Source: an uncultured Dysosmobacter sp. (GTDB taxonomy: Bacteria > Bacillota > Clostridia > Oscillospirales > Oscillospiraceae). From it: DNA of 64,000 bases. Position numbers and translations under genes: made by a program. Positions 13,749 through 21,361 of this stretch are shown piece by piece. The first letter of the stretch is position 1. Each line of letters begins with the position of its first letter. Under the pieces are notes generated by a model. That model ran no database searches and was not told the origin of the DNA. It was given only the letters and a program-made list of their open reading frames with translations. Where the stretch lies: NCBI RefSeq assembly GCF_947631165.1, contig NZ_CANRKH010000003.1, positions 91,821 through 155,820 of the forward strand, written 5' to 3'.

Positions 13749-14052
13749 TGGTATTGGTTTCCGCCACGGTCAACACCGCTTTATTATTGAGCCCGAGCCG
13801 GGAGATAACTTCTTTTGTCACGGCCTCACCCAATTCCTCTGCATCTACAGGGCTGGTATCCGAAGGAGTGGGCGTAGGATCAGTCCCCTTCTGCGACTGC
13901 GTTCCGAAATAGAAGGAAATGATTACCGTGTAAACCAGCATAAAATTCTGGTCCAGATGGCCCTTGATGCTCATAGCGGCGAACACAAGGGTCAGAACGA
14001 TAGTGACGATGGATTTGACCGACACCAGGCGATTGACGATCTTTTCTTTCAT
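13735..14052 (-). CDS. Phage holin-family protein
   Basis: 105 residues starting MKEKIVNRLVSVKSIVTIVL; two membrane segments (about 12-30 and 36-50, with the FMLVYTVIISFYFGTQSQKG motif common in Firmicutes phage holins), then an acidic soluble tail (TPTPSDTSPVDAEELGEAVT). GGAGGA precedes the ATG. Its position upstream of the endolysin supports a role in timing lysis. Confidence 0.8.
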   Translation of the reverse strand: MKEKIVNRLVSVKSIVTIVLTLVFAAMSIKGHLDQNFMLVYTVIISFYFGTQSQKGTDPTPTPSDTSPVDAEELGEAVTKEVISRLGLNNKAVLTVAETNTNERA

Positions 14053-14064
14053 GGGGAATCCTCC

Positions 14065-14373
14065 TTAATTCAAATGGTCTGCGGCCTGTTCATTGAGAAA
14101 GGCCAGATACTTCTTTCGGGCTTCTTCATAGGCCGTGATAGCATCCTCTACCTCGCCGTTGGCGTGGCCGCGCTTCATGGCCATAGCCACAGCATAGGAC
14201 ATCTTTGCGGTGGCCATTTGCATTTCCAGCGACAGCAGACTTTCTTTCTTCCGGGCGGCGGCCTGCTCCTTAAGCTCTTCCTCCCGCTTTTTCTGCTTCG
14301 CGTTAAAGAACATCATAACGAGGCTCACGCACAGCGAAGGGAGGGCTGCGACAAAAAGGGTTTCAAGGGTCAT
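14065..14373 (-). CDS. Membrane-anchored coiled-coil protein of the lysis region
   Basis: 102 residues: an N-terminal membrane helix (MTLETLFVAALPSLCVSLVM) followed by a long charged helix (FNAKQKKREEELKEQAAARK...). It resembles small phage proteins between tail fibre and holin genes; the topology would suit a spanin- or antiholin-like accessory. Function unproven. Confidence 0.65.
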   Translation of the reverse strand: MTLETLFVAALPSLCVSLVMMFFNAKQKKREEELKEQAAARKKESLLSLEMQMATAKMSYAVAMAMKRGHANGEVEDAITAYEEARKKYLAFLNEQAADHLN

Positions 14374-14480
14374 GTTTCTTCACCTGCCAAATAAAAATAG
14401 GGAGGCCGGCGCCCCGGACTCCCTTTTCCGAAATATTGATCCTGCCCGGTGCCGCCGGGCTTATCTCTTGCCTTCCACAT
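14370..14480 (-). CDS. Possible 36-residue protein
   Basis: MWKARDKPGGTGQDQYFGKG then a Pro/Tyr-rich end. GGGAGG lies seven bases before the ATG and its TGA overlaps the next gene's ATG (ATGA at 14370-14373), which favours real translation. No similarity recognised. It begins just after the reverse transcriptase terminator. Confidence 0.4.
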   Translation of the reverse strand: MWKARDKPGGTGQDQYFGKGSPGRRPPYFYLAGEET

Positions 14481-14497
14481 ACGCATACCTCCCGCAT

Positions 14498-14533
14498 AAA
14501 AAAGGGAACGGTGGACGCTTATCCATCGTTCCC
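14498..14533 (-). terminator. Terminator overlapping the reverse transcriptase stop
   Basis: Minus strand: GGGAACGATGGA-TAAGCG-TCCACCGTTCCC then TTTTTT. The TAA stop of the reverse transcriptase lies in the loop, so the DGR transcript ends immediately after the gene. Confidence 0.85.
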
Positions 14534-15697
14534 ATTATTTTTATCGCTGTTTCGCCGGAGGACAAACCAGCCCTCCGTCCACTCGGTATCACTGTATTCC
14601 CCAAAGATGGCCTTGCGCAGCTGGTAGCTGTCGCAGTGGGACAGGAGGCCAAGATAGGAATTGACCGTCATTTGCGCCCGCTCCAGCGTAATCTCCCCGT
14701 CCGCATACAGCTGTTGGATCTTCTTCAGCCGCTTTTTCATCCGCAGGGCGGTGGACTTCTTCAACCTTATGTGGTCCGGGAACACCCGGTACTGGCAGAA
14801 GTCTATCCCCTGGTTTATGGGCTGGATGAAGGATTTTTTGGGGTTCAGCTCCAGCTTCAGCCGGTCCTCCATGAACTCTTCAATCCGTTGGCGCCACTCT
14901 ACAAGCTGATCTTTGCTGTCGGACAGGATCACGATATCATCCATGTACCGGACGTAGTAGTGGATGCGCAGCGTCCGCTTGGCAAAGTGGTCTACCTCGT
15001 TTTGGTTCACGTTCGCCAGCATCTGATTAAGCAGGCTCCCGACCGCCAGCCCCTTGTCCTCCAGCATTTCCTCCGGGGACACGTCCCCCACGCCTTTTCC
15101 CGGAGGAAAGCCGAATTTCTCCCCGGGGGCGTTGACGAACAGATCCATAAGCCACATAAGCCACGGGTCATATCCGCACTTCCGGCCTACTAAATCAAGG
15201 GACACTTGGTGATCTATCCTGTAAAAATATTTGCTGGTGTCCAGCTTTTCCAGATAAAAGCGCCGGCGGAGGCGGCCATTTTCATCCCGCCCCGCGCTTT
15301 TCTCTGCCCGCCCGGCCTGCTGCATGAAGTAGAATAGCCGCTGGGCCGCCGCGTCGGAGCCGCGGCCCTTGATGCAGGCGTAGGAATCCTCAATGTAACT
15401 TCGGACAAAACCAGGGTTGATGATCTGATACACGGCCCATTGTACCACGCGGTGGATAAAGGCCTGCCACATGATAAGCCTCTCCACCGGATCATGAATA
15501 ACGCGCCTGAAATATCGTCCTGGCACATAGGTTTGGTCGATTAACCCTTCCTGTATCCAGTGGAGGTAATCTTCCAGATTAGCGGAAAACTCCAGCACTT
15601 CATCCCGAAAGCGTTTGTTTCTCCGGGCGTGAAGGTAGGCCTTATACAGATTGTCGTAATCCGTGACCTGCTCCTTGATGTGCTTGATGGTTTTCAT
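14519..15697 (-). CDS. DGR reverse transcriptase
   Basis: 392 residues. The group II/DGR-like RT core is visible: YFYRIDHQVSLDLVGRKCGY early in the palm, then KGLAVGSLLNQMLANVNQNE and the catalytic YYVRYMDDIVILSD; the conserved HFAKRTLRIHYY segment precedes it. The C-terminal thumb-like region is KKRLKKIQQLYADGEITLER. It copies TR RNA into cDNA with errors at adenines, which then replaces VR. It lies 180 bp downstream of TR1, in the order Avd-TR2-TR1-RT, with a weak GGAG before the ATG. I found no disruption. Confidence 0.93.
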   Translation of the reverse strand: MKTIKHIKEQVTDYDNLYKAYLHARRNKRFRDEVLEFSANLEDYLHWIQEGLIDQTYVPGRYFRRVIHDPVERLIMWQAFIHRVVQWAVYQIINPGFVRSYIEDSYACIKGRGSDAAAQRLFYFMQQAGRAEKSAGRDENGRLRRRFYLEKLDTSKYFYRIDHQVSLDLVGRKCGYDPWLMWLMDLFVNAPGEKFGFPPGKGVGDVSPEEMLEDKGLAVGSLLNQMLANVNQNEVDHFAKRTLRIHYYVRYMDDIVILSDSKDQLVEWRQRIEEFMEDRLKLELNPKKSFIQPINQGIDFCQYRVFPDHIRLKKSTALRMKKRLKKIQQLYADGEITLERAQMTVNSYLGLLSHCDSYQLRKAIFGEYSDTEWTEGWFVLRRNSDKNNGNDG

Positions 15698-15877
15698 GTC
15701 CGACTCCGTAAAAAAGTTCGTGTGTCACGGCTCTCGCCCGGCCTGCGCCGGACTACTGGCGGCTTCCACGAGGTTTTTGTTTTTTGCCGCTGGAATGGTC
15801 TGCATGGGGGACAGCCCCCTTTATCCCCTCCGCACTGAAACAAAGCCCTTGAGCTTTGAGTATCTGGCCGCGAGGGT

Positions 15878-15992
15878 AAAGCGGCGCGGAAACCGACATT
15901 CTGATTGGAGATCAGCCGGGTGTTGTTCAAATTGAGCGCGAACACACCAGCGCGAGAAGTTTCATTCCAATTGCCGCCGCGCAAAGGCAGCC
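15878..15992 (-). repeat. DGR template repeat 1 (TR1), parent of the current VR
   Basis: 115 bp aligned without gaps to VR at 17015-17129. 106 positions are identical and all nine differences sit at TR1 adenines on the coding strand (AAT to CAT, AAT to TAT, GAA to GAT, AAC to GAC, AAC to CAC, ATC to CTC, AAT to ACT, AAT to TCT). TR1 has about 20 adenines there; none of its C, G or T positions differs. The repeat is rich in AAT/AAC codons, which diversify without making stops. The spacer continues to about 15721. Confidence 0.95.
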
Positions 15993-16180
15993 CAGGGCCG
16001 CCCCCAGTTTGCCGGGAGATTCATGTGTGACGGTGCTCACCCGGTTTCCCGGATTACTCACGGCCTCCATGAAGATTTTGTTTTTTTGCAGACAGTTCCG
16101 TTGGCAGGGAGGCAGGCCCCTTTATCCCCTCTGCTCTGAAACAAAGCCCTTGAGCTCTGAATATCTGGCTGGGAGGGTAG

Positions 16181-16292
16181 AGCGGCGCGGAAACCGACAT
16201 TGGTATTGGAGGCCACCCGGCTGTTGTTCAGATTGAGCGCGAACACACCAGCGCCGGCACCATTATTCCAATTGCCGCCGCGCAAAGGCAGC
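16181..16292 (-). repeat. DGR second template repeat (TR2)
   Basis: A 112-bp homologue of TR1 and VR. It ends with the same GCGGCGCGGAAACCGACAT segment (plus strand) at the cDNA-initiation side and begins with the same GCCGCCGCGCAAAGGCAGC. It keeps the Asn codons at the variable sites but differs from TR1 at fixed positions (for example Gly-Ala-Gly instead of Thr-Ser-Arg, Ser for Thr, Val-Ala for Leu-Ile, Thr for Gln). The present VR cannot be derived from TR2 by adenine changes alone. Homology extends through the spacer to about 16023. Confidence 0.9.
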
Positions 16293-16315
16293 TATGGCCT
16301 GTCCCCCATAGGTAT

Positions 16316-16867
16316 TTACTTTTTCCCTTTTTCCTTGCGCTGGCATTTGTAGCACAGCGCTCTTCCGAAGTGTTTCATGGAATATTGGTATGCTTTTTCT
16401 GGCATCTCTGCGGAGCAGTCCGCGCAGTACCGCTTTTCAGCGTCTGGGCCGGGGTCCGGCATCTCCTGGGACTTGATCCAGCCGCCCACCATCTTGCCAA
16501 CCTCAACTGCCATTCCGGACCACACTTCGTATTTTTTTGGCGGTAGATACTGAAGGTCATACGCGATACGCAGGTAGACCTTCAGCGAGGCCACTTCCAC
16601 GTCTAAATCCCGAAGGGTGGTACGCTTGGTGTATTTCTTGTTGGCGGTGATGGTCAGCCGCATAATTTGATCCAGACACCGTTTGATATCTTGGGCCAAA
16701 CTGAATTTTTGGGACCGGGGGAATTGTTCCAGTGCAGGATACCCATAAAGGATCATGTCATAAATTCGCTGTTGAATCTGCAAGTCTTTTTTCTTGATGT
16801 CCGTTTCCTGCTGATCCTCTTGAAGCTCCTGGTCCTCGTCCATATCGTTCCCCCTTTTGTGTCTCAA
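16316..16867 (-). CDS. avd: DGR accessory protein Avd with a CxxC zinc-ribbon-like tail
   Basis: 183 residues. Residues about 30-140 match the Avd four-helix bundle (DLQIQQRIYDMILYGYPALE, RSQKFSLAQDIKRCLDQIMR, LRDLDVEVASLKVYLRIAYD), a basic protein that forms a pentamer and binds the reverse transcriptase. An acidic N-terminal extension (DEDQELQEDQQETD) and a C-terminal CADC...CYKC segment (about 150-178) are extra and could bind zinc. GGGGGAACG-type site upstream. TR2 starts 24 bases after its stop, as in classical DGRs where the template RNA begins near avd. Confidence 0.88.
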   Translation of the reverse strand: MRHKRGNDMDEDQELQEDQQETDIKKKDLQIQQRIYDMILYGYPALEQFPRSQKFSLAQDIKRCLDQIMRLTITANKKYTKRTTLRDLDVEVASLKVYLRIAYDLQYLPPKKYEVWSGMAVEVGKMVGGWIKSQEMPDPGPDAEKRYCADCSAEMPEKAYQYSMKHFGRALCYKCQRKEKGKK

Positions 16868-16930
16868 TCTCCGTCGATTGTATCACAACCGGGCCGGATA
16901 CGCTACCCCCGATTTTCAAATTTTGCGCGA

Positions 16931-16957
16931 CCCCGCCGGGGCAAAGCCCCGGCGGGG
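16931..16957. terminator. 12-bp GC stem-loop downstream of the VR gene
   Basis: CCCCGCCGGGGC-AAA-GCCCCGGCGGGG. A perfect stem between the VR gene and avd, with only a weak A/T tract after it (CAAAATTT on the minus strand). It is a probable terminator or attenuator for the tail-fibre operon. Confidence 0.7.
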
Positions 16958-16962
16958 TGAAC

Positions 16963-16978
16963 CGTCGCTACCGCGACG
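16963..16978 (-). promoter_or_regulatory. DGR target hairpin with a GRNA tetraloop
   Basis: On the coding strand CGTCGC-GGTA-GCGACG, a 6-bp perfect stem closed by GGTA, which fits the GRNA loop consensus of cruciforms found downstream of VR in other DGRs. It lies about 37 bp past the VR boundary. Tandem 14-bp repeats (GAAAAACAGATTAC at 16978-16991 and 16992-17005) fill the gap to the gene's stop. Confidence 0.75.
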
Positions 16979-17001
16979 AAAAACAGATTACGAAAAACAG
17001 A

Positions 17002-18141
17002 TTACAGATTTACAAAAGCGGCGCGGAAACCGACAGACTGAGTGGAGAGCAGCCGGGTGTGGTCCAAATTGAGCGCGAACACACCAGCGCGAGAAGTATC
17101 ATACCAATGGCCGCCGCGCAAAGGCAGCCGTTCCCCGTAGTTACGACACCAGAACCAATCACCGTTAAGTGCATCGGCGGTGGATTCAACGGGGTACACA
17201 CCGAGGATTTTGGCGATATCAGGAACGGTGGTAATACTCGCGTTTTTCCCAATGGTGCCGAAGGCCCGGTTGTTCGATGCGTAATAAGGGTTGGTGCTGG
17301 AATCGCCGGTATAGAAGGGGTGCTCCCGTTTGGTGTTGAGCTCTACGTCATTGGCATACTGATGATCCGTCGTTTGGGCGTCCCCTTCGGTGGGGCTGTC
17401 GTAATACAGCGTCCCCTCTCCGGTTGCGGGTTCGACCAAAGAACCATCCTCGGCCTTGATAGCTTTCCATGCCTCAGAAGTGTCGCTCATATCGGGATTG
17501 GTGGCCGCGTCGTTATCCTTGACAACCTGAATCTGCCCCTCCTTCACCCGGAGTCCAGACACCCACTCCCACACATTGCCGCACAGGTCGTAGATACCCG
17601 CCGGCGTATGGTCGTGCGCCCAGGTAGCAGGTCCGGAGCCGGTCAGCGTCCGCCCGATACGCTTTACAGCCGAGTCCATATAGGTATAGCTGGCGATACC
17701 GTGTTCATGCTGGTCTGTAAAATCGCGGCCGAAATTGCAGTTGCCGTGGGGGATGGTGCCATGCTTCTTGCACCAAAAGGCCAGGGCCATCCACTCCGGA
17801 TTGCTCATAAGGTGCCATCCCTTACCCTTGGCCTTGCAATAGGAAAGCGCCTGATCGTAAGTGACCAGAGCGCGCGGGTCACGGCCGGGGAGGCTGTACG
17901 CCCGCTCTCCCACAACGATGTTTTGATACTTGGAGATGTAGACTTCATCAACTTCCTTGCCGTCCACAATGAAGGCCGGGAATACGTCCGTCTCGGCGCC
18001 TTTGTATTCCGGAAATACGTCTTTGATATAGAATTTCGGAACACGCACCATAATAGACGGCATTCCTACATCATCCAGAAGGACCGTGTTATTGGGGAGG
18101 GCCGACTCAACGGCCAATTTCATTGTGTCAAAGTAGTTCAT
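17002..18141 (-). CDS. DGR-diversified target protein, FGE-sulfatase/C-type-lectin-like
   Basis: 379 residues. N-terminal 1-60 is a phage-attachment-like segment (MVRVPKFYIKDVFPEYKGAE); the remainder has the formylglycine-generating-enzyme/C-lectin fold pattern (YDQALSYCKAKGKGWHLMSN, YDLCGNVWEWVSG, RLPLRGGHWYDTSRAG, ending VGFRAAFVNL). VR occupies about residues 338-375 and only four residues follow it. Variable residues seen here: His, Tyr, Asp, Asp, His, Leu, Thr, Ser. Next to the tail-fibre genes it is probably the distal receptor-binding protein. GGAGGACTGAGGC before the ATG. Confidence 0.92.
   Translation of the reverse strand: MNYFDTMKLAVESALPNNTVLLDDVGMPSIMVRVPKFYIKDVFPEYKGAETDVFPAFIVDGKEVDEVYISKYQNIVVGERAYSLPGRDPRALVTYDQALSYCKAKGKGWHLMSNPEWMALAFWCKKHGTIPHGNCNFGRDFTDQHEHGIASYTYMDSAVKRIGRTLTGSGPATWAHDHTPAGIYDLCGNVWEWVSGLRVKEGQIQVVKDNDAATNPDMSDTSEAWKAIKAEDGSLVEPATGEGTLYYDSPTEGDAQTTDHQYANDVELNTKREHPFYTGDSSTNPYYASNNRAFGTIGKNASITTVPDIAKILGVYPVESTADALNGDWFWCRNYGERLPLRGGHWYDTSRAGVFALNLDHTRLLSTQSVGFRAAFVNL
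17015..17129 (-). repeat. DGR variable repeat (VR)
   Basis: The 115-bp 3' end of the target gene, matching TR1 with nine adenine-site substitutions. The plus-strand sequence AAAGCGGCGCGGAAACCGAC is the common initiation end shared with TR1. It is the only VR in the window; no second copy pairs with TR2. Confidence 0.95.
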
Positions 18142-18144
18142 GCC

Positions 18145-18480
18145 TCAGTCCTCCACGCTCCACAGGGTCAGTTTGACCTTGTCCATGTCCAGGGGGTCAG
18201 CCTCCGGAACCTGAACCTCCTGGCCGTCCTCGTCCTGATAGCCGGCGTCTGCCATGTGATAGGTGCGGGGCGGGATGTCGATCTGGGCCACATACTTCCC
18301 GGCCGCATCGGGGACTCCGTTCACCAGATTGCCGTAGGCATCACGGCAGATGTCCAGGTGGTTGGCATCGTCCCGCTCATACTTGGCGAGGTTACACATA
18401 ATTTCATCGTCAAAAGTGATCTTGGTCCCGGTGACTTCATAGGGGATTTTCTTGCCCTCGTTTTTGTTAATGATAATCAT
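18145..18480 (-). CDS. Small baseplate/fibre-associated protein
   Basis: 111 residues, MIIINKNEGKKIPYEVTGTK then TFDDEIMCNLAKYERDDANH, largely beta with an acidic end (EADPLDMDKVKLTLWSVED). It lies between tail fibre and DGR target, overlapping the fibre gene by four bases. Probably a fibre connector or assembly factor; family not recognised. Confidence 0.6.
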   Translation of the reverse strand: MIIINKNEGKKIPYEVTGTKITFDDEIMCNLAKYERDDANHLDICRDAYGNLVNGVPDAAGKYVAQIDIPPRTYHMADAGYQDEDGQEVQVPEADPLDMDKVKLTLWSVED

Positions 18481-19271
18481 GCCTTCATACCTCCAGACAC
18501 ATAATATTTGATGGTGGCCGAAGTAGCCGACCCATCAATCTTGATCTTAAAACCATTGAGCTGCTTATCGTACACCTCAATGGCCTGGACATTCCCCGTG
18601 GCTTTGGAAATCTCCGTTACAACGGTGTAGTCCAGGGTTTTACGCTGGGTTTGCAGGTTGACAGTCTCCGGGTCCAGGGGGAAGGGATAGGGCTGGGTAT
18701 TGGTAATCGTGACCGTTCCGATTTCCGAAGCGGTATCTTCCTCCAAGGCCGCCAGCTCCTTCCGGATATCCTGGTGCGCGTCCTCAGCTTCATTGTGCTG
18801 CTGCATCTTCTTTTCCAGGAACTCGATATTGACAATTCCCGTTTTATCGACAGTAACAATGAAGCGCCCCACGTTGTTGATGTTCAAATGGGTGTAGATA
18901 TTCAGCATGAAGGTTGGCGCGGTGTTGTCGGGAACGGAGATCGGGTCCCTATCCTGGAGGATAAACAGCAGCTTTTCCTCTTCGTCCCCGTCCCGCAGCC
19001 TGCCAAAAACGCCGATCTGCTCCAGCTTGTAGGATTCCTCGGCATTCCCGATCTGGATGGCAATGGTCCGCCCCTGCTTGTCCACCACATCGTCGATAAC
19101 GCTCAGGTCCTGCTTTTTCTGCTGCAAGTCCGTCTGTGCATGCAGCTGGTCCTCCTGCACCGTGCCGGTGCCTCCAGCGGCCTTTGTGACTTCGACATAC
19201 CGCCCCGCCATCATCTCGTTCAGCAGTTCATTCCCTGCATCGGTAACGGCGGCTTCCGTAAAATGAGCCAT
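18477..19271 (-). CDS. Tail fibre protein with DUF3751-like N-terminus
   Basis: 264 residues. The N-terminal half (HFTEAAVTDAGNELLNEMMA..., VDKQGRTIAIQIGNAEESYK, LEQIGVFGRLRDGDEEEKLL) follows the phage tail-collar fibre domain that plugs into P2-like baseplates. A short coiled coil (FLEKKMQQHNEAEDAHQDIR) precedes a beta-rich end. It likely holds the adhesion module that includes the DGR target. Confidence 0.8.
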   Translation of the reverse strand: MAHFTEAAVTDAGNELLNEMMAGRYVEVTKAAGGTGTVQEDQLHAQTDLQQKKQDLSVIDDVVDKQGRTIAIQIGNAEESYKLEQIGVFGRLRDGDEEEKLLFILQDRDPISVPDNTAPTFMLNIYTHLNINNVGRFIVTVDKTGIVNIEFLEKKMQQHNEAEDAHQDIRKELAALEEDTASEIGTVTITNTQPYPFPLDPETVNLQTQRKTLDYTVVTEISKATGNVQAIEVYDKQLNGFKIKIDGSATSATIKYYVSGGMKA

Positions 19272-19272
19272 A

Positions 19273-20238
19273 CTACCCCTCCTTAATTGTTGTATCTATG
19301 CTCATGCAGATAGCCCCAACGCCGACGCCCAGCGGGGCGTACACGGCATACCGGGGGACTTCTGCATTAACATGGATTTCACTTGTTCCGAGTTTCGCTT
19401 CTATGACGCTGACCGCAACGCCGGGCGCGGCCCGCTGGTGATAAACCGGGATCTCCTGCCGTGCCTCAATCTGTTTGGCAGAAGCCTCGATTGCCATACC
19501 CAGCGCCCCGATACAGTTCCCGGTCTGAACACGATACGTCGGAGCGTCTTTTTTCATATCCACGGGGACCGTTGCGATTTTTGCCTCCATGGTTTTAACC
19601 GCAACGCCGGTTACTGCCTGCACCTGATAGGCTGGGATGGGCTTTGGCTCCGTCGGCACTCGCACATCCAGCTTGGAGAAGCACCCGGTATACAGGACAC
19701 TGGCCTTCACCTGCGGCATCGCGTCCAGCTCGGTAAAGTAGCGGATACCGTCGTTATGACTGCGGAGGCTTTTGTAATAGTTCAATCGGTCCAGCACCCG
19801 GCGCATACGCTCTGAATCAACATCGTCATTGGTCAAGTTGATCCACAGCCGAAAATGGAACGGGTCCCCGCCGTATTCAAACCATTCTTCCAGTGTCGTA
19901 TGCGGGTATACTGCGGATATGGCCGTTACGACGGCGGCCTTTGTCCCCAGCAGCTTGTGTACCCTCCAGCTGTCTTTCAGCGTTTTCCGCTTTTCTTCCA
20001 GCGTGTAATCCGCATCCCACCAATCTACTTTGAAATCGTGGGCGAGGATATCCAGCAGCGGCCCGTCCAGCTTGTCAATAGCCGGGTAAAGGAGCAACCG
20101 TTTGATTTCCTCCGGACGCTGGGACAGCAGGTCGGCCACCGCCTCAGCCAGCGCCACCGCAGAAGGATCTTTCTGCAAAGCAGGCGGCAGCGTGGCCACA
20201 AGGTTTTCACGGGTAAGGCCATGTTTATTCATCCTCAT
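19273..20238 (-). CDS. Phage tail protein I (P2 gpI-like baseplate)
   Basis: 321 residues. The N-terminal 1-170 match the gpI pattern (LPPALQKDPSAVALAEAVAD, LPAIDKLDGPLLDILAHDFK-like core, WDADYTLEEKRKTLKDSWRV, THTTLEEWFEYGGDP-like). The C-terminal part contains three imperfect repeats (YQVQAVTGVAVKTMEAKI, YRVQTGNCIGALGMAIEA, YAVYAPLGVGVGAICMSI). It connects baseplate to fibres. Translation starts at 20238 or at a Met two codons later. Confidence 0.82.
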   Translation of the reverse strand: MRMNKHGLTRENLVATLPPALQKDPSAVALAEAVADLLSQRPEEIKRLLLYPAIDKLDGPLLDILAHDFKVDWWDADYTLEEKRKTLKDSWRVHKLLGTKAAVVTAISAVYPHTTLEEWFEYGGDPFHFRLWINLTNDDVDSERMRRVLDRLNYYKSLRSHNDGIRYFTELDAMPQVKASVLYTGCFSKLDVRVPTEPKPIPAYQVQAVTGVAVKTMEAKIATVPVDMKKDAPTYRVQTGNCIGALGMAIEASAKQIEARQEIPVYHQRAAPGVAVSVIEAKLGTSEIHVNAEVPRYAVYAPLGVGVGAICMSIDTTIKEG

Positions 20239-21361
20239 AGCCCCCGTTCGTAATGGTGACAGTCCCCACCTTTGCTACCTGCGGTACGGTCTTGTCCCGC
20301 CCATCCCGCAGCGGGGTAAAGGTGGGGGCCGTCAGCTCGATCCGCTTAATGCCGGTATGATAGAGGTATTCCCGCAGTTCGTCAGGATTGATGTCCCTGC
20401 CCAGCTTGCCGCACTGCCACGCTTTGTACCGCTCAACCGCTTCATTTACCGCCTCCGCGACTTCCGCCGCGCTCTTGGTGCGGCCTGTCTGGAGGTAATA
20501 GGTAAACTTGATGTCATAGGGCACCTCTTCCGCATCCTCCACAAATACCTGATCGGTAAGAGGGCGCCGTTCCTCGGCGCTGCAAGCGGCCAGCACCCGG
20601 TTCTTGAGTTCCTCTTTCGCCAGGGTCCCATCGTTCATCAGGACATAGAGCTTCACCACGCCGGGAGTTGGCGAGTTTGCCACCACGTCCGCGATCAGAG
20701 TGGATTCCTGCTTGGCCCAGTAAATGTACCCGCCCCTGGCCCCGGCACAGCTGTAAGCGTCCATAGAGGCCCGCATCAGCTCGTAATATTCATCGTCCGT
20801 GGCCCGGTCCGCGCCGCCCTCAGATTCCGTGATATTCCGGCATTCAGAGTAGTAGTCATAGATATCCACCAAGGCGTTGATCTGCCCGGCGGCGTAACCG
20901 TTGCCGACCACGCCCGGCGTTTGGCACTGTGCCTGCGTCTCTACGCTGGTATCACCAATGGGTACATAGACATCCTCTACGGTTTCCCAGGTGAGGGTGC
21001 CGCTCACGTCGGTAATACGGGTGCCGGCGGGAATCAGGATTGCGCTCTCCTGCGCCTCCGAAATATAAAAGCGCATCTTGCACGTAGAGGGCCTGCTTTC
21101 CGGCCGTTCTTTGAGATACATCAATGATGCAAGCGCGTCCAGGTTCTCTCCCTCGGCCCGGCTGGGAATGTTCTGATTGCCGGTATAGTTGTTCAAAACC
21201 CGCTCCTGGATAATGACATTTCCCGTCCAGCGGATAAACAGCATTTCCGGACTGGCTGGCTGTACCACCGTTCCGGTGATCTTTTCGTAGAGCGCAACCA
21301 GCAGCGAGATAATATCCCCGGCATTCGTGGGAATGAACTGGTATTCGATATTCCTACTCAA
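20225..21361 (-). CDS. Baseplate J-like protein
   Basis: 378 residues; SRAEGENLDALASLMYLKER, ILIPAGTRITDVSGTLTWET and GVVKLYVLMNDGTLAKEEL are typical of the Mu gp47/P2 gpJ family. The start appears to be TTG at 21359-21361, with GGAGGTGGAG just before it, inside the end of the gp25-like gene. Forms the baseplate wedge with its neighbours. Confidence 0.88.
   Translation of the reverse strand: MSRNIEYQFIPTNAGDIISLLVALYEKITGTVVQPASPEMLFIRWTGNVIIQERVLNNYTGNQNIPSRAEGENLDALASLMYLKERPESRPSTCKMRFYISEAQESAILIPAGTRITDVSGTLTWETVEDVYVPIGDTSVETQAQCQTPGVVGNGYAAGQINALVDIYDYYSECRNITESEGGADRATDDEYYELMRASMDAYSCAGARGGYIYWAKQESTLIADVVANSPTPGVVKLYVLMNDGTLAKEELKNRVLAACSAEERRPLTDQVFVEDAEEVPYDIKFTYYLQTGRTKSAAEVAEAVNEAVERYKAWQCGKLGRDINPDELREYLYHTGIKRIELTAPTFTPLRDGRDKTVPQVAKVGTVTITNGGYEDE

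Noticed and set aside
15694..16285. Open frames covering TR1 and TR2 (MRGGNWNETS..., MRGGNWNNGA...)
   Set aside because: These are the in-frame images of the template repeats, not genes; they have no ribosome binding site and the sequence acts as template RNA.
16181..17129. TR2 as parent of the current VR
   Set aside because: VR and TR2 differ at several G and C positions (for example ACT-TCT-CGC versus GGT-GCC-GGC), which adenine mutagenesis cannot explain; TR1 explains all differences.
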